A stretch of 62,167 bases of DNA from CAYYMH01 sp964472785 (GCA_964472785.1 CAYYMH010000023.1:1-62167), one strand, 5' to 3'. Counted from the stretch's first letter, positions 35,667 to 45,745 are shown. Translations and numbers: made by a program. Notes: a model not told the origin generated them from the letters alone.

Positions 35667-36761
35667 TTAATTACGATCCTCAACTTTAGATTGGAATATG
35701 GATAAATATTTATCAGCCGTTTTGTCCAGTGAAAAGTACTTCTCAGCACTATGTCTCGCCTGTCTTCCCATGTTTTTTCTCAAATCAGAATCCGTTGCCA
35801 ATTGCTCTAATTTTTCAGCGATCAATTTCGTATCCTTTGGCTGAACTAATAAGCCGTTTTTCCCGTTTTTAATGATGTCGCTGCATCCGCCAACATCCGT
35901 CAAAATACACGGGACAGACATAGCTAATGCCTCCAAAGCCGTCACCGGTAACGCTTCTGATATTGACGTCAAGATGAACACATCTGCTTTATTCAAGACA
36001 TTTTTGACATTTTCAACCTGACCGGTGAATTTTATTTTATTGAGAATTCCTTTGGCTGTTAGAAATTCTTCAAATTGCTGTTTCACGGCATTCGGTACAT
36101 GACCGCAAAAAGTCAATTTCCAATTTTTATATTTTTGATCAAACAGCACCAATGATTTTAGTAATGTCCGTTGGTCTTTCTCATACCGGTAATTTGCGAC
36201 ATGAACAATTCGAAAAATAGAATTTGATTTTGCATTTTTTCTAATAAAATAATCAGCATCCACACCGTTGTGAATGAGGAAAAATTTATCTTTTTTTATG
36301 TTGTATTTTTGGACAAAATATTCGATTTGCTTTTCATAAATGGTAATTGCAAAATCGTTTGAAAAACGGATAATGTTGAACAAAAAAATATCGGTCAACT
36401 TTGATTTCAGGTTGTAATTGTAAGTATAATGAATGGCAAAAAATAGTGGTACTTTGTTTCTGCGACACAGAATCTTTGCAGCATAATACGAGAATCCGGC
36501 GACATTTAAAATTACATCCGGGGCAAACTGCTTTATCTCTTTTTTTAATTTTTTCAAAAATCCGAAATGAAATTTTTTCTCTCTACCACCACTGATAACT
36601 GTAACCGAATTATTGAGCTGCTTCGTACTCTGCAGGTTTAAATTCCAAATGACAAATAGATGACACTCATGCCCGAGATTCACAATTTTATTCATCAAGC
36701 TTACGGTAAAAATTTCTGTGCCACCGGTGCGCATGGTATCGGCAATAAATAATATTTTCAT
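35667..36761 (-). CDS. GT4-family glycosyltransferase
   Basis: 364 residues with the N-terminal motif KILFIADTMRTGGTEIFTVS, the acceptor-domain glycine-rich start of GT4 enzymes. The donor domain has IHNGVDADYFIRKN, RIVHVANYRYEKDQRTLLKS, KLTFCGHVPN, FILTSISEALPVTALEALAM and PCILTDVGGCSDII. It is a retaining glycosyltransferase of repeat-unit assembly. It is packed between a second GT4 gene (3 bp gap) and the AsnB-like gene (1 bp gap). Confidence 0.87.
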   Translation of the reverse strand: MKILFIADTMRTGGTEIFTVSLMNKIVNLGHECHLFVIWNLNLQSTKQLNNSVTVISGGREKKFHFGFLKKLKKEIKQFAPDVILNVAGFSYYAAKILCRRNKVPLFFAIHYTYNYNLKSKLTDIFLFNIIRFSNDFAITIYEKQIEYFVQKYNIKKDKFFLIHNGVDADYFIRKNAKSNSIFRIVHVANYRYEKDQRTLLKSLVLFDQKYKNWKLTFCGHVPNAVKQQFEEFLTAKGILNKIKFTGQVENVKNVLNKADVFILTSISEALPVTALEALAMSVPCILTDVGGCSDIIKNGKNGLLVQPKDTKLIAEKLEQLATDSDLRKNMGRQARHSAEKYFSLDKTADKYLSIFQSKVEDRN

Positions 36762-36764
36762 ATA

Positions 36765-37949
36765 TTATCGTACACCCTGATAAATTTCAACCTGCTTTTC
36801 CACGATATTTTTCCAGGCAAGCTCTCCGGTTTTTTTCATTTGCCGGATATTTTCCGCGTAATGTTCCACTTTTTTTTCATCCCGCATTAATTCTTCAAGC
36901 GTGGTTTGCAAAGCTCGCTCATTCCTCGGCGGAACTAATCTGCCATTATAATCATCGACAATCACTTCTCCTAATCCGTCAACGTCAGTGGCAACAACCG
37001 GCTTGTCAAAGACAAGTGCCGTGACAATTACCCCACTGTGAGTTGCGTCCAAATATGGTGTAACAACGAAAGCAGCGTTTTTGATCAAGCCCACCAATTC
37101 AGGAGTTTCGATGTATCGGTTTAAAAAAATTATATTCTCATCGCTTAAATATTTGTCAACGTTAAACCAGAATTTGCCGGAACCGGCGATCACTAATTTT
37201 TTGGATTTTTTCTCAATGCTACTATAAGCTTTCAACAGAAGCTCAACACCTTTGTACTTTGATATTCTTCCAAAAAATAAAATATAATCCTTTTGTTTGA
37301 GGGTATACTCCGGCTTGAAAGCGTGAAAGATATCCAAACTTCCGCTGTAAACATGCTTCACTTTCTCTTCTGATAATCTGAAAGCTTCTTGTATATTTTG
37401 TTTGAGATACTTGTAGTGTTGAATGATGGTGATATTCAACTTCGGTACAATTCTGTTCAGTAATTCCGCAGTTTTCTTTTCCTCACCTGAATGCAATTTG
37501 TAATCGTGAAGAGTCCATAATTTTCGCGGATTTGATAAATAAAAATAGAAATAGAAAATAAAACCGGATGTACCATTAAAATGAACAATGTCAAATTTTT
37601 TCCTGCTTAATTCACGAGCGCACTTTCTGATGGTTCTAAAATTATGAAATTTTGTGTCTTTCAAAAATCGTCTGGACGGTGTTTTAAGCAGCCAGAGCTT
37701 GAACCGATTACCAATAAATTTGATGATCTCTTCCGGAAATATATTTGAAATTTTTTCCCGATCACGTATTAACTCATTATTTACATCTTTCAAATCTAAA
37801 TCTAAAATGCCTCTCTGAAACCTGTCACCAAAAGCAACAAACAAAACAGTCAAATCAACCTTTTTGGATAAATGATATGCCAATGATAACACATTATCTG
37901 GATGTCCAAAGGCAATGATAAGAACTTTCAATTTACCAGCAGATACCAT
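36765..37949 (-). CDS. GT4-family glycosyltransferase
   Basis: About 394 residues with VLIIAFGHPDNVLSLAYHLS at the N-terminus, FDIVHFNGTSGFIFYF, and a donor domain with DYILFFGRISKYKGVELLLK, LVIAGSGKFWF and SGVIVTALVFDKPVVATDVD. In the catalytic loop the usual E-x7-E reads S-G-V-I-V-T-A-L, so the first Glu is missing; donor binding may differ. The start is uncertain: ATG at 37949 overlaps the dehydrogenase stop by 17 bp, while a TTG at 37931 falls just after it and would start at LKVLII. Confidence 0.83.
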   Translation of the reverse strand: MVSAGKLKVLIIAFGHPDNVLSLAYHLSKKVDLTVLFVAFGDRFQRGILDLDLKDVNNELIRDREKISNIFPEEIIKFIGNRFKLWLLKTPSRRFLKDTKFHNFRTIRKCARELSRKKFDIVHFNGTSGFIFYFYFYLSNPRKLWTLHDYKLHSGEEKKTAELLNRIVPKLNITIIQHYKYLKQNIQEAFRLSEEKVKHVYSGSLDIFHAFKPEYTLKQKDYILFFGRISKYKGVELLLKAYSSIEKKSKKLVIAGSGKFWFNVDKYLSDENIIFLNRYIETPELVGLIKNAAFVVTPYLDATHSGVIVTALVFDKPVVATDVDGLGEVIVDDYNGRLVPPRNERALQTTLEELMRDEKKVEHYAENIRQMKKTGELAWKNIVEKQVEIYQGVR

Positions 37950-39234
37950 GATAATTGGGATGTCCTTCAAATTTTTCGATTCGTGTCAGATCAAAAATAA
38001 TTTTATCTTCAGGAATTTCAAGGTCATTGAATATATCTTCTTTATTAGCGATAATAATTATGTCAGATTTATCAATCACCTCACCTGTTTTTGTGCTCAA
38101 CAAGCGCCCCAGGTGTGGCAGCTTTTCTTCAATGAAACTCTTGTTACCCCCGGTCAGGCGGGAGAGTTCGACATTTTGATCAAAAATCCGGATCTCGTAT
38201 CCCTTTCCCAAAAGTCGTTCAACTACAGTCACCATCGGACTGTAACGGAGGTCGTCAGTACCCGGCTTGAAGCTCAATCCTAAAACGCCGACTTTTTTCT
38301 TGCCTGTCTGATACACTGTTTCGAGAAAATATTCGATATGATTTTTATTGCTCTGGTCGATGGAATTGAGCACCGGCGTGTTCAGATAAAAATCGTGCGC
38401 AAATGTCGCCAGCGCTTTCAAATCTTTGGGCAGACAAGAACCGCCAAATGCAAAGCCGGGTTTTAAATAGGCCGGTGAAATATTCAGCTTGTCATCCTTG
38501 GTAAAAACATCCATGACCCGATGGGAATCAATGCCTAATTTTTTACAGATTACGCCCACTTCATTGGCAAAAGTAATTTTCAGAGCGTGGAACGAATTGT
38601 TGAGATATTTGATCAGCTCTGCTTCTTCAATCTTCATATCAAAAATTGGAGCGCCAAGTTCCTCATAAAGTTGTCTGCCGATTTCAATCCCGACAGGCGA
38701 GTCAGTTCCCAGAACTGTGTAAGGAGGATGATAATAGTCTTTTACTGCTGAACCTTCGCGCAAAAATTCGGGATTGGATACCACAGCAAAGTGTTCATTT
38801 TTCTGCTTGTTACTATGTTCCGAAATAATTTCAGTCACTTTTTGGTTCGTCCCCGGTGGCACAGTGCTTCGAATAAAGACTGAAAGGAATTCCTCTTTTG
38901 TATTAAGCGCTTCTCCAATTTGAGCTGCCACATTGTAAAGATGAGACAAATCCAGCTGTCCGGTTTTTGATGACGGAGTACCTACGCAAATAATGGCAAC
39001 CTCACTGGTCTCCACCGCAAACTTGTAATCCTGTGTCGCCTTGATTTTTTTGTTTGCAAAGGCTTCAGCGATGATGTTGTCGATATCCTTTTCAATGACC
39101 GTTGGTTTTCCCCGATTTATCAAATCGACTTTGCTCTGGTTTACATCGACTCCGATGACGCTGTGGCCATTTTTCGCTAAACAACCCAGGCTGATGCAAC
39201 CGACGTAACCCAACCCAAATATTGAAATATCCAT
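37933..39234 (-). CDS. GDP-mannose/UDP-glucose 6-dehydrogenase, AlgD-like
   Basis: 433 residues. The N-terminal Rossmann fold starts ISIFGLGYVGCISLGCLAKN. Central SNPEFLREGSAVKDYYHPPY and the catalytic Cys loop PGFAFGGSCLPKDLKALA are followed by GVLGLSFKPGTDDLRYSP. These match AlgD-type GDP-mannose 6-dehydrogenases more closely than UDP-glucose enzymes (FAFGGSCLPKD, KPGTDDLR, and a 433-residue length near AlgD's 436). The product would be GDP-mannuronate by two NAD+-dependent oxidations. That fits the AsnB-like and ATP-grasp enzymes, which need a carboxylate to work on. UDP-glucose as substrate cannot be excluded. Confidence 0.87.
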   Translation of the reverse strand: MDISIFGLGYVGCISLGCLAKNGHSVIGVDVNQSKVDLINRGKPTVIEKDIDNIIAEAFANKKIKATQDYKFAVETSEVAIICVGTPSSKTGQLDLSHLYNVAAQIGEALNTKEEFLSVFIRSTVPPGTNQKVTEIISEHSNKQKNEHFAVVSNPEFLREGSAVKDYYHPPYTVLGTDSPVGIEIGRQLYEELGAPIFDMKIEEAELIKYLNNSFHALKITFANEVGVICKKLGIDSHRVMDVFTKDDKLNISPAYLKPGFAFGGSCLPKDLKALATFAHDFYLNTPVLNSIDQSNKNHIEYFLETVYQTGKKKVGVLGLSFKPGTDDLRYSPMVTVVERLLGKGYEIRIFDQNVELSRLTGGNKSFIEEKLPHLGRLLSTKTGEVIDKSDIIIIANKEDIFNDLEIPEDKIIFDLTRIEKFEGHPNYHGICW

Positions 39235-39238
39235 AAAA

Positions 39239-41017
39239 TCAGTTCTCCACGTATTCCTGAAATAATTTTTCGATTGTCATTATCTGTCCAAACAGATAGC
39301 TATAATTTCTACGCCCCGTAAGATGAGATTTAAGCAAATGGTTTATGTACGGAGCGTTGTAAATTGCTCTTTTCTTTGCAGAATCAAGACACTGAACGAC
39401 TAATTGTCTAAAATCTATATTGGACCTCAAAAGCCCGTCATAGTCGAGATAATTTTTGGTTTTATCATTAAACAAGTGTCTGCCAAACGACATCGCGCTT
39501 AACTTGTTTGCCCACCACAAGGGTCTAACATAAAATCTTTTTTTCAACTTACGAAATCCCTTGGAGTGTGTCATCTGTGTCCCGTATAAATTTTTTATGG
39601 GTAATTCAAACAATTTAGGATAATTCTCCAACATGATTTCCTGATATAATTTTTCGTTCTGCCTGTAATGAGCCGGCACATTCTGAATTAATCTGATCAA
39701 CTCATTATCCAAAAATGGCGTCCGATAGTGGAAAAGTTCTTTGTGGACAAGACAGGAATGATGGGTAAAATTATATACATGGTTATCCAGAAACTGGTTG
39801 AAGAATGCAGTTGTTAATTTTGTAGTCTTTTCAAAAATTTTTAAATACATCTCAATATCGGATACCTCGAACGAGTCCACCATCAAATTACTTACCAACG
39901 CATCATCGTGGAAACGTATTTTTGAATCGATTATTTTAGCTTCATTTTTTATATCATCAATGCTGATATCAAACATTTCCGGATACATATTTGAGCCAAA
40001 AATAAGATCACCAATGTAGCCGCTTACTAAAACAGAATTCAACTCTGCTATTTTTGAAAACCCATCAAATGGTAAGGTCATCAGGCAACTGAACATGCCT
40101 TCGTTATTTTCAAATACCGTACTCGTCAGTTTTTCAAAATCACACTGTTCGCTGTCAATTACAATATTATTGACGCCAGCAGTATGTGCCACTTTTGTAG
40201 CAATCTCCAGATCATAACTGCCTTTATTGCCATAGGAAAATGTGACGATTTTCGATGCCGGGACTACTTCCAGTGCAGCCGCCAAAATCGCCCTTGAATC
40301 CATACCCCCGCTGAGTGGAATAATAACCGGATCCAAGTCGTTTATTCTCTTCTCGACTGCCTTGTGCCATGCTTCTGTCAGTAGTTTCTTGGATAAATCA
40401 TTATCGAAATCGGTCGGTTCTGAAAAGCCAAACGTCCAGTATTTTTTGGTAGTGACTCTTCTTTTTTCATAAATCAAAATAGAACCGGGCAAAAGCTGCT
40501 TTAAATTTTCAAAAAAAGTCTTTTCACCAAGATAATATCGGTAAAGATGAAATTCGTAAACTGCCTGAAGATTGATTTTTTTTGCCGGTAATGTTTTGAT
40601 GAGCGGTGCGATCCGTGAAGAAAAATTTAGTGCATTGCCTTCGGAAGTGTAATAAATCTTCGAGGTTGCAAAGCGGTCATTGACCAAAATTAATTTATCA
40701 ATATTTGAATCATAAATAATGATGTTAAAATTCCCATCGAGCTGAGCCAGTTCATGCCATTGCGCTGATTGATATGTTTGGCGAATGATTTCCAGATAAT
40801 TGTCAGGTTCAATGATCTCTCCGGAAACCATGATGTAAACGCCATCCTTTTGACACAATTTAACAAATCCGTCCATATTGGAAAAAGATCCAAAATAGAG
40901 ACTGTCGAATTCTTTTTCACCAGTGATAACCCAATTCGATTCACGCAAAATATTTTTCATTTTCACGAATTGAGATTTTGAATGATTCTGGTTATGAGTT
41001 CCGAATACGCCTTGCAT
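39239..41017 (-). CDS. Asparagine-synthase-like amidotransferase with Cys2 replaced by Gln
   Basis: 592 residues, starting MQGVFGTHNQN, so Gln occupies the glutaminase nucleophile position of MCGI/MCGV. The N-terminal domain still shows MVSGEIIEPDNYLEII, LDGNFNIIIYDSNIDKLILV and NDRFATSKIYYT, close to class II amidotransferases. The synthetase domain has VIIPLSGGMDSRAILAA and SGYIGDLIFGS. It is adjacent (4 bp) to the AlgD-like gene, which suggests the uronate it makes is the substrate for amidation. Confidence 0.84.
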   Translation of the reverse strand: MQGVFGTHNQNHSKSQFVKMKNILRESNWVITGEKEFDSLYFGSFSNMDGFVKLCQKDGVYIMVSGEIIEPDNYLEIIRQTYQSAQWHELAQLDGNFNIIIYDSNIDKLILVNDRFATSKIYYTSEGNALNFSSRIAPLIKTLPAKKINLQAVYEFHLYRYYLGEKTFFENLKQLLPGSILIYEKRRVTTKKYWTFGFSEPTDFDNDLSKKLLTEAWHKAVEKRINDLDPVIIPLSGGMDSRAILAAALEVVPASKIVTFSYGNKGSYDLEIATKVAHTAGVNNIVIDSEQCDFEKLTSTVFENNEGMFSCLMTLPFDGFSKIAELNSVLVSGYIGDLIFGSNMYPEMFDISIDDIKNEAKIIDSKIRFHDDALVSNLMVDSFEVSDIEMYLKIFEKTTKLTTAFFNQFLDNHVYNFTHHSCLVHKELFHYRTPFLDNELIRLIQNVPAHYRQNEKLYQEIMLENYPKLFELPIKNLYGTQMTHSKGFRKLKKRFYVRPLWWANKLSAMSFGRHLFNDKTKNYLDYDGLLRSNIDFRQLVVQCLDSAKKRAIYNAPYINHLLKSHLTGRRNYSYLFGQIMTIEKLFQEYVEN

Positions 41018-41045
41018 TAAATGATCCGTAGATTTAAATCAAAAA

Positions 41046-41969
41046 TTAGATAAAATACTCAAGCTTTAGTTTTCTATTGTAAATGCCCCATTTTGTAGCA
41101 GAGAGAAAGGCAGTGATAATTTTGTACACATAATTGAGTTTAAGTTTTAGCATATTTTTCAGAAGTGGCAGTATGACAATATCTCGAAGATAATATTTTG
41201 TGTAATTTTTTAAATAGCTGTCTTCCCGATGTTTCAATCGCACAATAAATGTATTTCTAACATCATAATACATTTTGAACGGACTTGATTTGCCAATAGT
41301 AATACTATCTTTGTGCCAGATTTTTGCATGTGGTGTATAATAGATTTTGAATCCTTTTTTCTTTGCTCTGATTTGCCAATCAAACTGCTCCGCTTGAAAT
41401 TGAAATTCAGTATCATAGCCTTGAGTCGCCTGGTAACAATTTTTGCTTACCAATGCGAAAATGTCATCACTATATGGTCGTTCTTCCACTTTATCGAATT
41501 GACCTTTGTCTTCCTGGTGACCCCCTAAGTGACCACCAATCCATTTGACAGGATCTGTATAATAACCCACAGTTTGCAAAATATTCGGATGATCATAAAA
41601 ATAGACCTTTCCGGTGACAAAACCGATGGATTCATCGCTTTCCATTACCTTCACTAATTCGGAAACAACTTTAGTATCAGCTTTCACATCATTGTTGGTA
41701 ATCAACACATAATCTGCCTGCTTTTCATTGAAAGAATAGTCCAATCCAAAATTGAAGCCACCGGAGTAACCAAGATTCTTTTCAGTGCGCAGCACTTCAA
41801 CTTTCGGAAAATTTTGTTCCGTCCATGCTTTTGTTTCGTCGGTGGAACCATTGTCAATCACGACGACTTCAAAATTGGGATAATCATTTTCGAGGTAGGT
41901 GGACACAGATTCATCCAATAAATGCTTTCCGTTGTATGATAATATGAGAATGATTACTTTTTTATGCAT
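41046..41969 (-). CDS. GT2-family glycosyltransferase
   Basis: 307 residues, GT-A fold. It starts KVIILILSYNGKHLLDESV and has VVVIDNGSTDETKAW, LGYSGGFNFGLDYS and VLITNNDVKADT with the metal-binding acid region, followed by FQAEQFDWQIRAKKKGFKI and YYDVRNTFIVRLKH. This is the rhamnosyltransferase-like WcaA/RfbN group of GT2. It probably adds a deoxyhexose or hexose to the repeat unit. It lies 28 bp upstream of the AsnB-like gene. Confidence 0.87.
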   Translation of the reverse strand: MHKKVIILILSYNGKHLLDESVSTYLENDYPNFEVVVIDNGSTDETKAWTEQNFPKVEVLRTEKNLGYSGGFNFGLDYSFNEKQADYVLITNNDVKADTKVVSELVKVMESDESIGFVTGKVYFYDHPNILQTVGYYTDPVKWIGGHLGGHQEDKGQFDKVEERPYSDDIFALVSKNCYQATQGYDTEFQFQAEQFDWQIRAKKKGFKIYYTPHAKIWHKDSITIGKSSPFKMYYDVRNTFIVRLKHREDSYLKNYTKYYLRDIVILPLLKNMLKLKLNYVYKIITAFLSATKWGIYNRKLKLEYFI

Positions 41970-42040
41970 AATAGATAACCAAGGTCAATAAGATTGCTTT
42001 ATCCTACTTTTTCGAAAAGTTAATGAATTTAAAATCGTCT

Positions 42041-42874
42041 TTATTTTATCAAAGATCGAAAATAATTTCTGTAATTTGAATAAAACCAATTATTAATTTT
42101 CAGCTTGTATCTTTCCTTACGGACGTAGATTAGGTTTGTCCTAACAAGTTCGCATAGCTTATTTTTGACTAATTCATAAAGCTGAATATCGGCTGAATTT
42201 TTATTTTGAATTAATTGGATTATTTCATCTGGAATCTTTTGTTCTATATTTATGGTTTTATTTCTACGCATGTAGAAAATCGGTTTTTTCCAACCGAGAC
42301 TTTTCTTTATTAAGATTATACTTTCGTCAAACATCTCCATGATGCCTGTAAATAGAAAGTATTCCACTAAATTCTGTTTCGCATTTTTGAACACATCATT
42401 ATTATTTGTTTTCTTGTTTTTAATCAACTCATCCCACAGGTTGTTTTTGGGAAATTTTCTATCGATCCCGGCTATCATTTTACACTGGCCATTATTCCCG
42501 TGATAAGGACTATATTTATCAATATTCTCCATGAATAGATACAAATCTTCTCTTTCATTGGGGGGCATGATTTGATGTAAATCCAAATCTTGTGTTTGAT
42601 TAACATAGCGATGCAATGACAAAATTCGCTCCACTGGATTCCGAAGCAGCGTGACATATTTTACCTTTTCAGTGGGCAAAAATTTATGCATTCCAAACTT
42701 AATATGTCCAAAGATAGCCTTTATATCTGATTTATTTTTATAATTAAGAAATTGCTCAAAAGAATTTTTCCCGATATCAAAATATTCCGTTTTATTATAT
42801 TGGAAGGACACCATATTACGCAGTGTTTGTCCTCCGGTTTTATAGAGATGTAAAAATAGAATTGTTTGGTGCAT
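42041..42874 (-). CDS. Carbohydrate sulfotransferase (Sulfotransfer_2-like)
   Basis: A 277-residue PAPS-dependent enzyme: FLHLYKTGGQTLRNMV (~6-21) is the 5'-phosphosulfate loop, and VKYVTLLRNPVERILSLHRY (~71-90) has the 3'-phosphate-binding Arg and Ser. AIFGHIKFGMHKF resembles the heparan 2-O/uronyl sulfotransferase group. It would sulfate a sugar hydroxyl, possibly on a uronic acid. A second, unrelated sulfotransferase is at 54789-55508. No APS kinase or sulfurylase genes are in the window. Confidence 0.83.
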   Translation of the reverse strand: MHQTILFLHLYKTGGQTLRNMVSFQYNKTEYFDIGKNSFEQFLNYKNKSDIKAIFGHIKFGMHKFLPTEKVKYVTLLRNPVERILSLHRYVNQTQDLDLHQIMPPNEREDLYLFMENIDKYSPYHGNNGQCKMIAGIDRKFPKNNLWDELIKNKKTNNNDVFKNAKQNLVEYFLFTGIMEMFDESIILIKKSLGWKKPIFYMRRNKTINIEQKIPDEIIQLIQNKNSADIQLYELVKNKLCELVRTNLIYVRKERYKLKINNWFYSNYRNYFRSLIK

Positions 42875-42930
42875 TTTAAATTAAATTTGTTTAGATGAAA
42901 TGGTTTCGAAGATCGAAAAGTATGTTGAGA

Positions 42931-44187
42931 TTATAATTTATTATAGACCGCTAAAAATTTTTTGGCGATACCTCGCCAGTCGTAATGCTCCCGAACAACT
43001 GTATTGGGTAATGGCTTTACCTTAATTTTCCCACTTAAATAATTCGTTAGTTTTTGTTCCCATTGTCCATAGTCAAAAATGTCAACCACACAACCGGTAT
43101 CATTTGCTTTGAGCACTTCAGCGTGATTCCCCACATCAGTAGCAAACACAGGCACGCCGCAAGCCATTGCTTCTAAAACAGCGACGGAACAACCTTCACT
43201 TCTTGAAACGTTGAAGAATAAGTCGGCAGCATTCAATATCTTTATTAATTCTGCATTTCTTTTATAACCCAAAAATTGGACACGAGTTGAATCCTTGAAA
43301 GTATCAGCCATATTTTTCAAATATTTTTCATATTCTCTCGTTCCGTGTCCTGCTATTAGAAAATAAAAATCGAATTCATAAGATAGTTTTGACAATATTT
43401 TTAACAAAGTGTCAATCTGTTTTAAACTGTATAATCTTGACACGGTAAGTAAAACTCTCGATTCCATAGGTAAGCCCAATTCTCTACGGCAACATTTCTT
43501 GTCTAATCTGACATATTTATTGAAATCTACTCCCATCGTTATTTTGCTTATTGGTCCCTTATAATATTTTCTTAAAACATCGAGATTTTTGTCATTCATA
43601 TAAGTCACATGAGCGATGGAACGAAAATATTTTTTTAGCAAAATATGTTCACGTAATTGAAATGGTTTAGCAAAAAAATTTTTCTGAAATGCAAATAGTC
43701 GCTGAATAGGAAAGTTCATTGTTCCATGGTAAGTTACCATCTTTTTTATATCCGGTAATTGCGTAATTATCTGATGGTTAATACCTTCAATTAAGTGATG
43801 ACCTATTTGCAAAATCACATCGTCATCATCTTTTACCGTTTTTTTCAAATTTTGAATCATGGAGGAGGAAACAATTTCATCTCGTTTTTTGATGCCCTGC
43901 ATTCTCAATTTAATTTTAGCCGGGAAAAGTTTGTGAATAAATCCTTCTTTAAATCGGTGTGCATATATTTGATCAGCTCTCAAATCCGGCTGCCAAACTT
44001 CGTGATCAAATTGGTCGCTTATTTGCAGAACATATTTGCAAATTAAATCTGACCAGTCATATCCCCAAATGCCAACCCAGTTTCCGTCTGTAGTATTCCA
44101 GTTAATTTTTGGTCTTGGTTTGTTTGCATACGCTTTATAACTGGGAGGGTGATTCATGATGTGGATTATTTTTGTTTTTTCAGACAT
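42931..44187 (-). CDS. GT4-family glycosyltransferase
   Basis: 418 residues. The N-terminal domain has KMVTYHGTMNFPIQRL and HVTYMNDKNLDVLRKYY. The donor domain has ITMGVDFNKYVRLD, LLTVSRLYSLKQIDTLLKI, FYFLIAGHGTREYEKYLKN, RVQFLGYKRNAELIKIL and RSEGCSVAVLEAMACGVPVF. The full E-x7-E is present. It is a retaining glycosyltransferase of unknown donor. The 97-bp gap before it (44188-44284) is one of the larger spacings in this tight operon. Confidence 0.87.
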   Translation of the reverse strand: MSEKTKIIHIMNHPPSYKAYANKPRPKINWNTTDGNWVGIWGYDWSDLICKYVLQISDQFDHEVWQPDLRADQIYAHRFKEGFIHKLFPAKIKLRMQGIKKRDEIVSSSMIQNLKKTVKDDDDVILQIGHHLIEGINHQIITQLPDIKKMVTYHGTMNFPIQRLFAFQKNFFAKPFQLREHILLKKYFRSIAHVTYMNDKNLDVLRKYYKGPISKITMGVDFNKYVRLDKKCCRRELGLPMESRVLLTVSRLYSLKQIDTLLKILSKLSYEFDFYFLIAGHGTREYEKYLKNMADTFKDSTRVQFLGYKRNAELIKILNAADLFFNVSRSEGCSVAVLEAMACGVPVFATDVGNHAEVLKANDTGCVVDIFDYGQWEQKLTNYLSGKIKVKPLPNTVVREHYDWRGIAKKFLAVYNKL

Positions 44188-44284
44188 ACTTAAATAATTG
44201 TTATCTTAATTTGCTATCCAGTTAATCGAATTATTAAAGGCAGTTGAAAACCGTTTTTTGCTGATCGAACTTGTTTTTGTTAAA

Positions 44285-45745
44285 TTATTCTGAAAGCAAA
44301 TCAGGATTCGAATTTAACGCAAATTTTCTATATAAGAGATCCACGCTGGCAAAAACAAAACTGATAAAAAATATTTTAGCAGGATAAAAGGAAAACAAAT
44401 CTTGTGTAAATGCCCAGCCAATGAGCATACCACAAAATCCGGCTAACAGGGCGCCTGCGATTTGTTTATGTAACCTATTTGTAGCCTCTATACGAATTCT
44501 GATTAAATATTTTATTAACCGGCCAAGATAGATTAAAATCATTAAAAAACCAGCAATACCCCATTGAAGGATTGTATTCGGAAAACCGACGTCATTATCA
44601 TAATGCCTGAAATAGGACTGAGAAATACCAAGCCCCAGAACAGGACTGCTTTTTACACCTTCAAATATATGCGCTGCATCTTCTTCGAACCGGCTTTCCA
44701 GACCCAGCATTTCATCCCTTGAATCTTGTTTTGCGACAGTATCTTTTATTCTCGTGAAGCTGTCCTTCAAAATACTTTGAGGAAAAATGTTTAAAAAGGT
44801 GGCACCTAAATATAAAAAAATAATAATGACTGCCATTTGTATGACTCTGTAAATTTTGGTTTGACTTTGAAAAAAAAAGACGACGAATACGGTTAATACC
44901 ATAAAAGTCCAGGAACGAGTGGCTGATAAAATGATTGAAAATATAGCTGAAACAACAATTATATCTGAAAATCCATTGAATAATTCATATTTTTTATTAT
45001 CTTTGATCATCAATGCACACACGAGAATTAGAAAAACCAGCCACGCACCCCCTACGATCGGACGTATCGTACCAGTAAACGAATTAACTGCTGTTGCTCT
45101 GCCAGTCGGATCGAATAGATTAATAAATGCAGCACCTGTGAAGGACGTGTAAATTTGATCGAATAAAATTAGAAACATAAATGGGAAGATGATATAGCCT
45201 ATTTTGATTAATTCTTCCAAATTTACAATTTTTTGAAAAAATAAATAAACAAAAAAGTAATAGAAAATATGCCTGAGATTGCTAACCAATACGTCAATAT
45301 TAACGCCTAATACAAATGAAACTGGCAATGAGATTAATACAAAATAAGCCGCCATTATTAAAATATACTTATTCGCCTCGAGTTTTCTCTTTTTTTGTTC
45401 TTGATAATATATTTTGAACATCAAAATAAACAGAAAAAAATCGAAGATCGTAAAGCTCATACCAGGTAGAAAAGAATATAATGGCAGGCGATAAGCTGCC
45501 GCAATATGTGCCTTTGTGAAAAAAAAAGCTGGCTTTTGGATGAGCACCAGAAAGAATGCGATCCAAAAATAATCTCTTTTACTCTTAAAAGATAAGAACA
45601 AGATGCCAAGAAAAAAAACATCGCGGATGATCCCCCCAATTTGATAGACAAACACAAAAGATAAAAGAAAAAGGCATGTCATCAAGAGGAAGTTGTGTAA
45701 TATTTCTTTTTTAAATGAACTATCCACGCCGTGCCATTCTTTCAT
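44285..45745 (-). CDS. wzy: O-antigen/exopolysaccharide polymerase (Wzy-like)
   Basis: About 486 residues with ~11 hydrophobic helices, a large central loop (~350-400) and the Wzy/ligase signature SPVLGLGISQSYFRHYDN followed by FPNTILQWGIAGFLMIL. It would polymerise lipid-linked repeat units in the periplasm, feeding the Wzz co-polymerase and export proteins encoded by the downstream operon. The start is uncertain: ATG at 45745 overlaps the upstream gene by 26 bp; a GTG at 45727 would give an 8-bp overlap. A longer open frame to 45865 lies inside the neighbouring gene and is unlikely. Confidence 0.82.
   Translation of the reverse strand: MKEWHGVDSSFKKEILHNFLLMTCLFLLSFVFVYQIGGIIRDVFFLGILFLSFKSKRDYFWIAFFLVLIQKPAFFFTKAHIAAAYRLPLYSFLPGMSFTIFDFFLFILMFKIYYQEQKKRKLEANKYILIMAAYFVLISLPVSFVLGVNIDVLVSNLRHIFYYFFVYLFFQKIVNLEELIKIGYIIFPFMFLILFDQIYTSFTGAAFINLFDPTGRATAVNSFTGTIRPIVGGAWLVFLILVCALMIKDNKKYELFNGFSDIIVVSAIFSIILSATRSWTFMVLTVFVVFFFQSQTKIYRVIQMAVIIIFLYLGATFLNIFPQSILKDSFTRIKDTVAKQDSRDEMLGLESRFEEDAAHIFEGVKSSPVLGLGISQSYFRHYDNDVGFPNTILQWGIAGFLMILIYLGRLIKYLIRIRIEATNRLHKQIAGALLAGFCGMLIGWAFTQDLFSFYPAKIFFISFVFASVDLLYRKFALNSNPDLLSE

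Noticed and set aside
37933..39234. UDP-glucose 6-dehydrogenase as the preferred call
   Set aside because: FAFGGSCLPKD and KPGTDDLR motifs and the length fit AlgD-type GDP-mannose dehydrogenases better; kept as the alternative.
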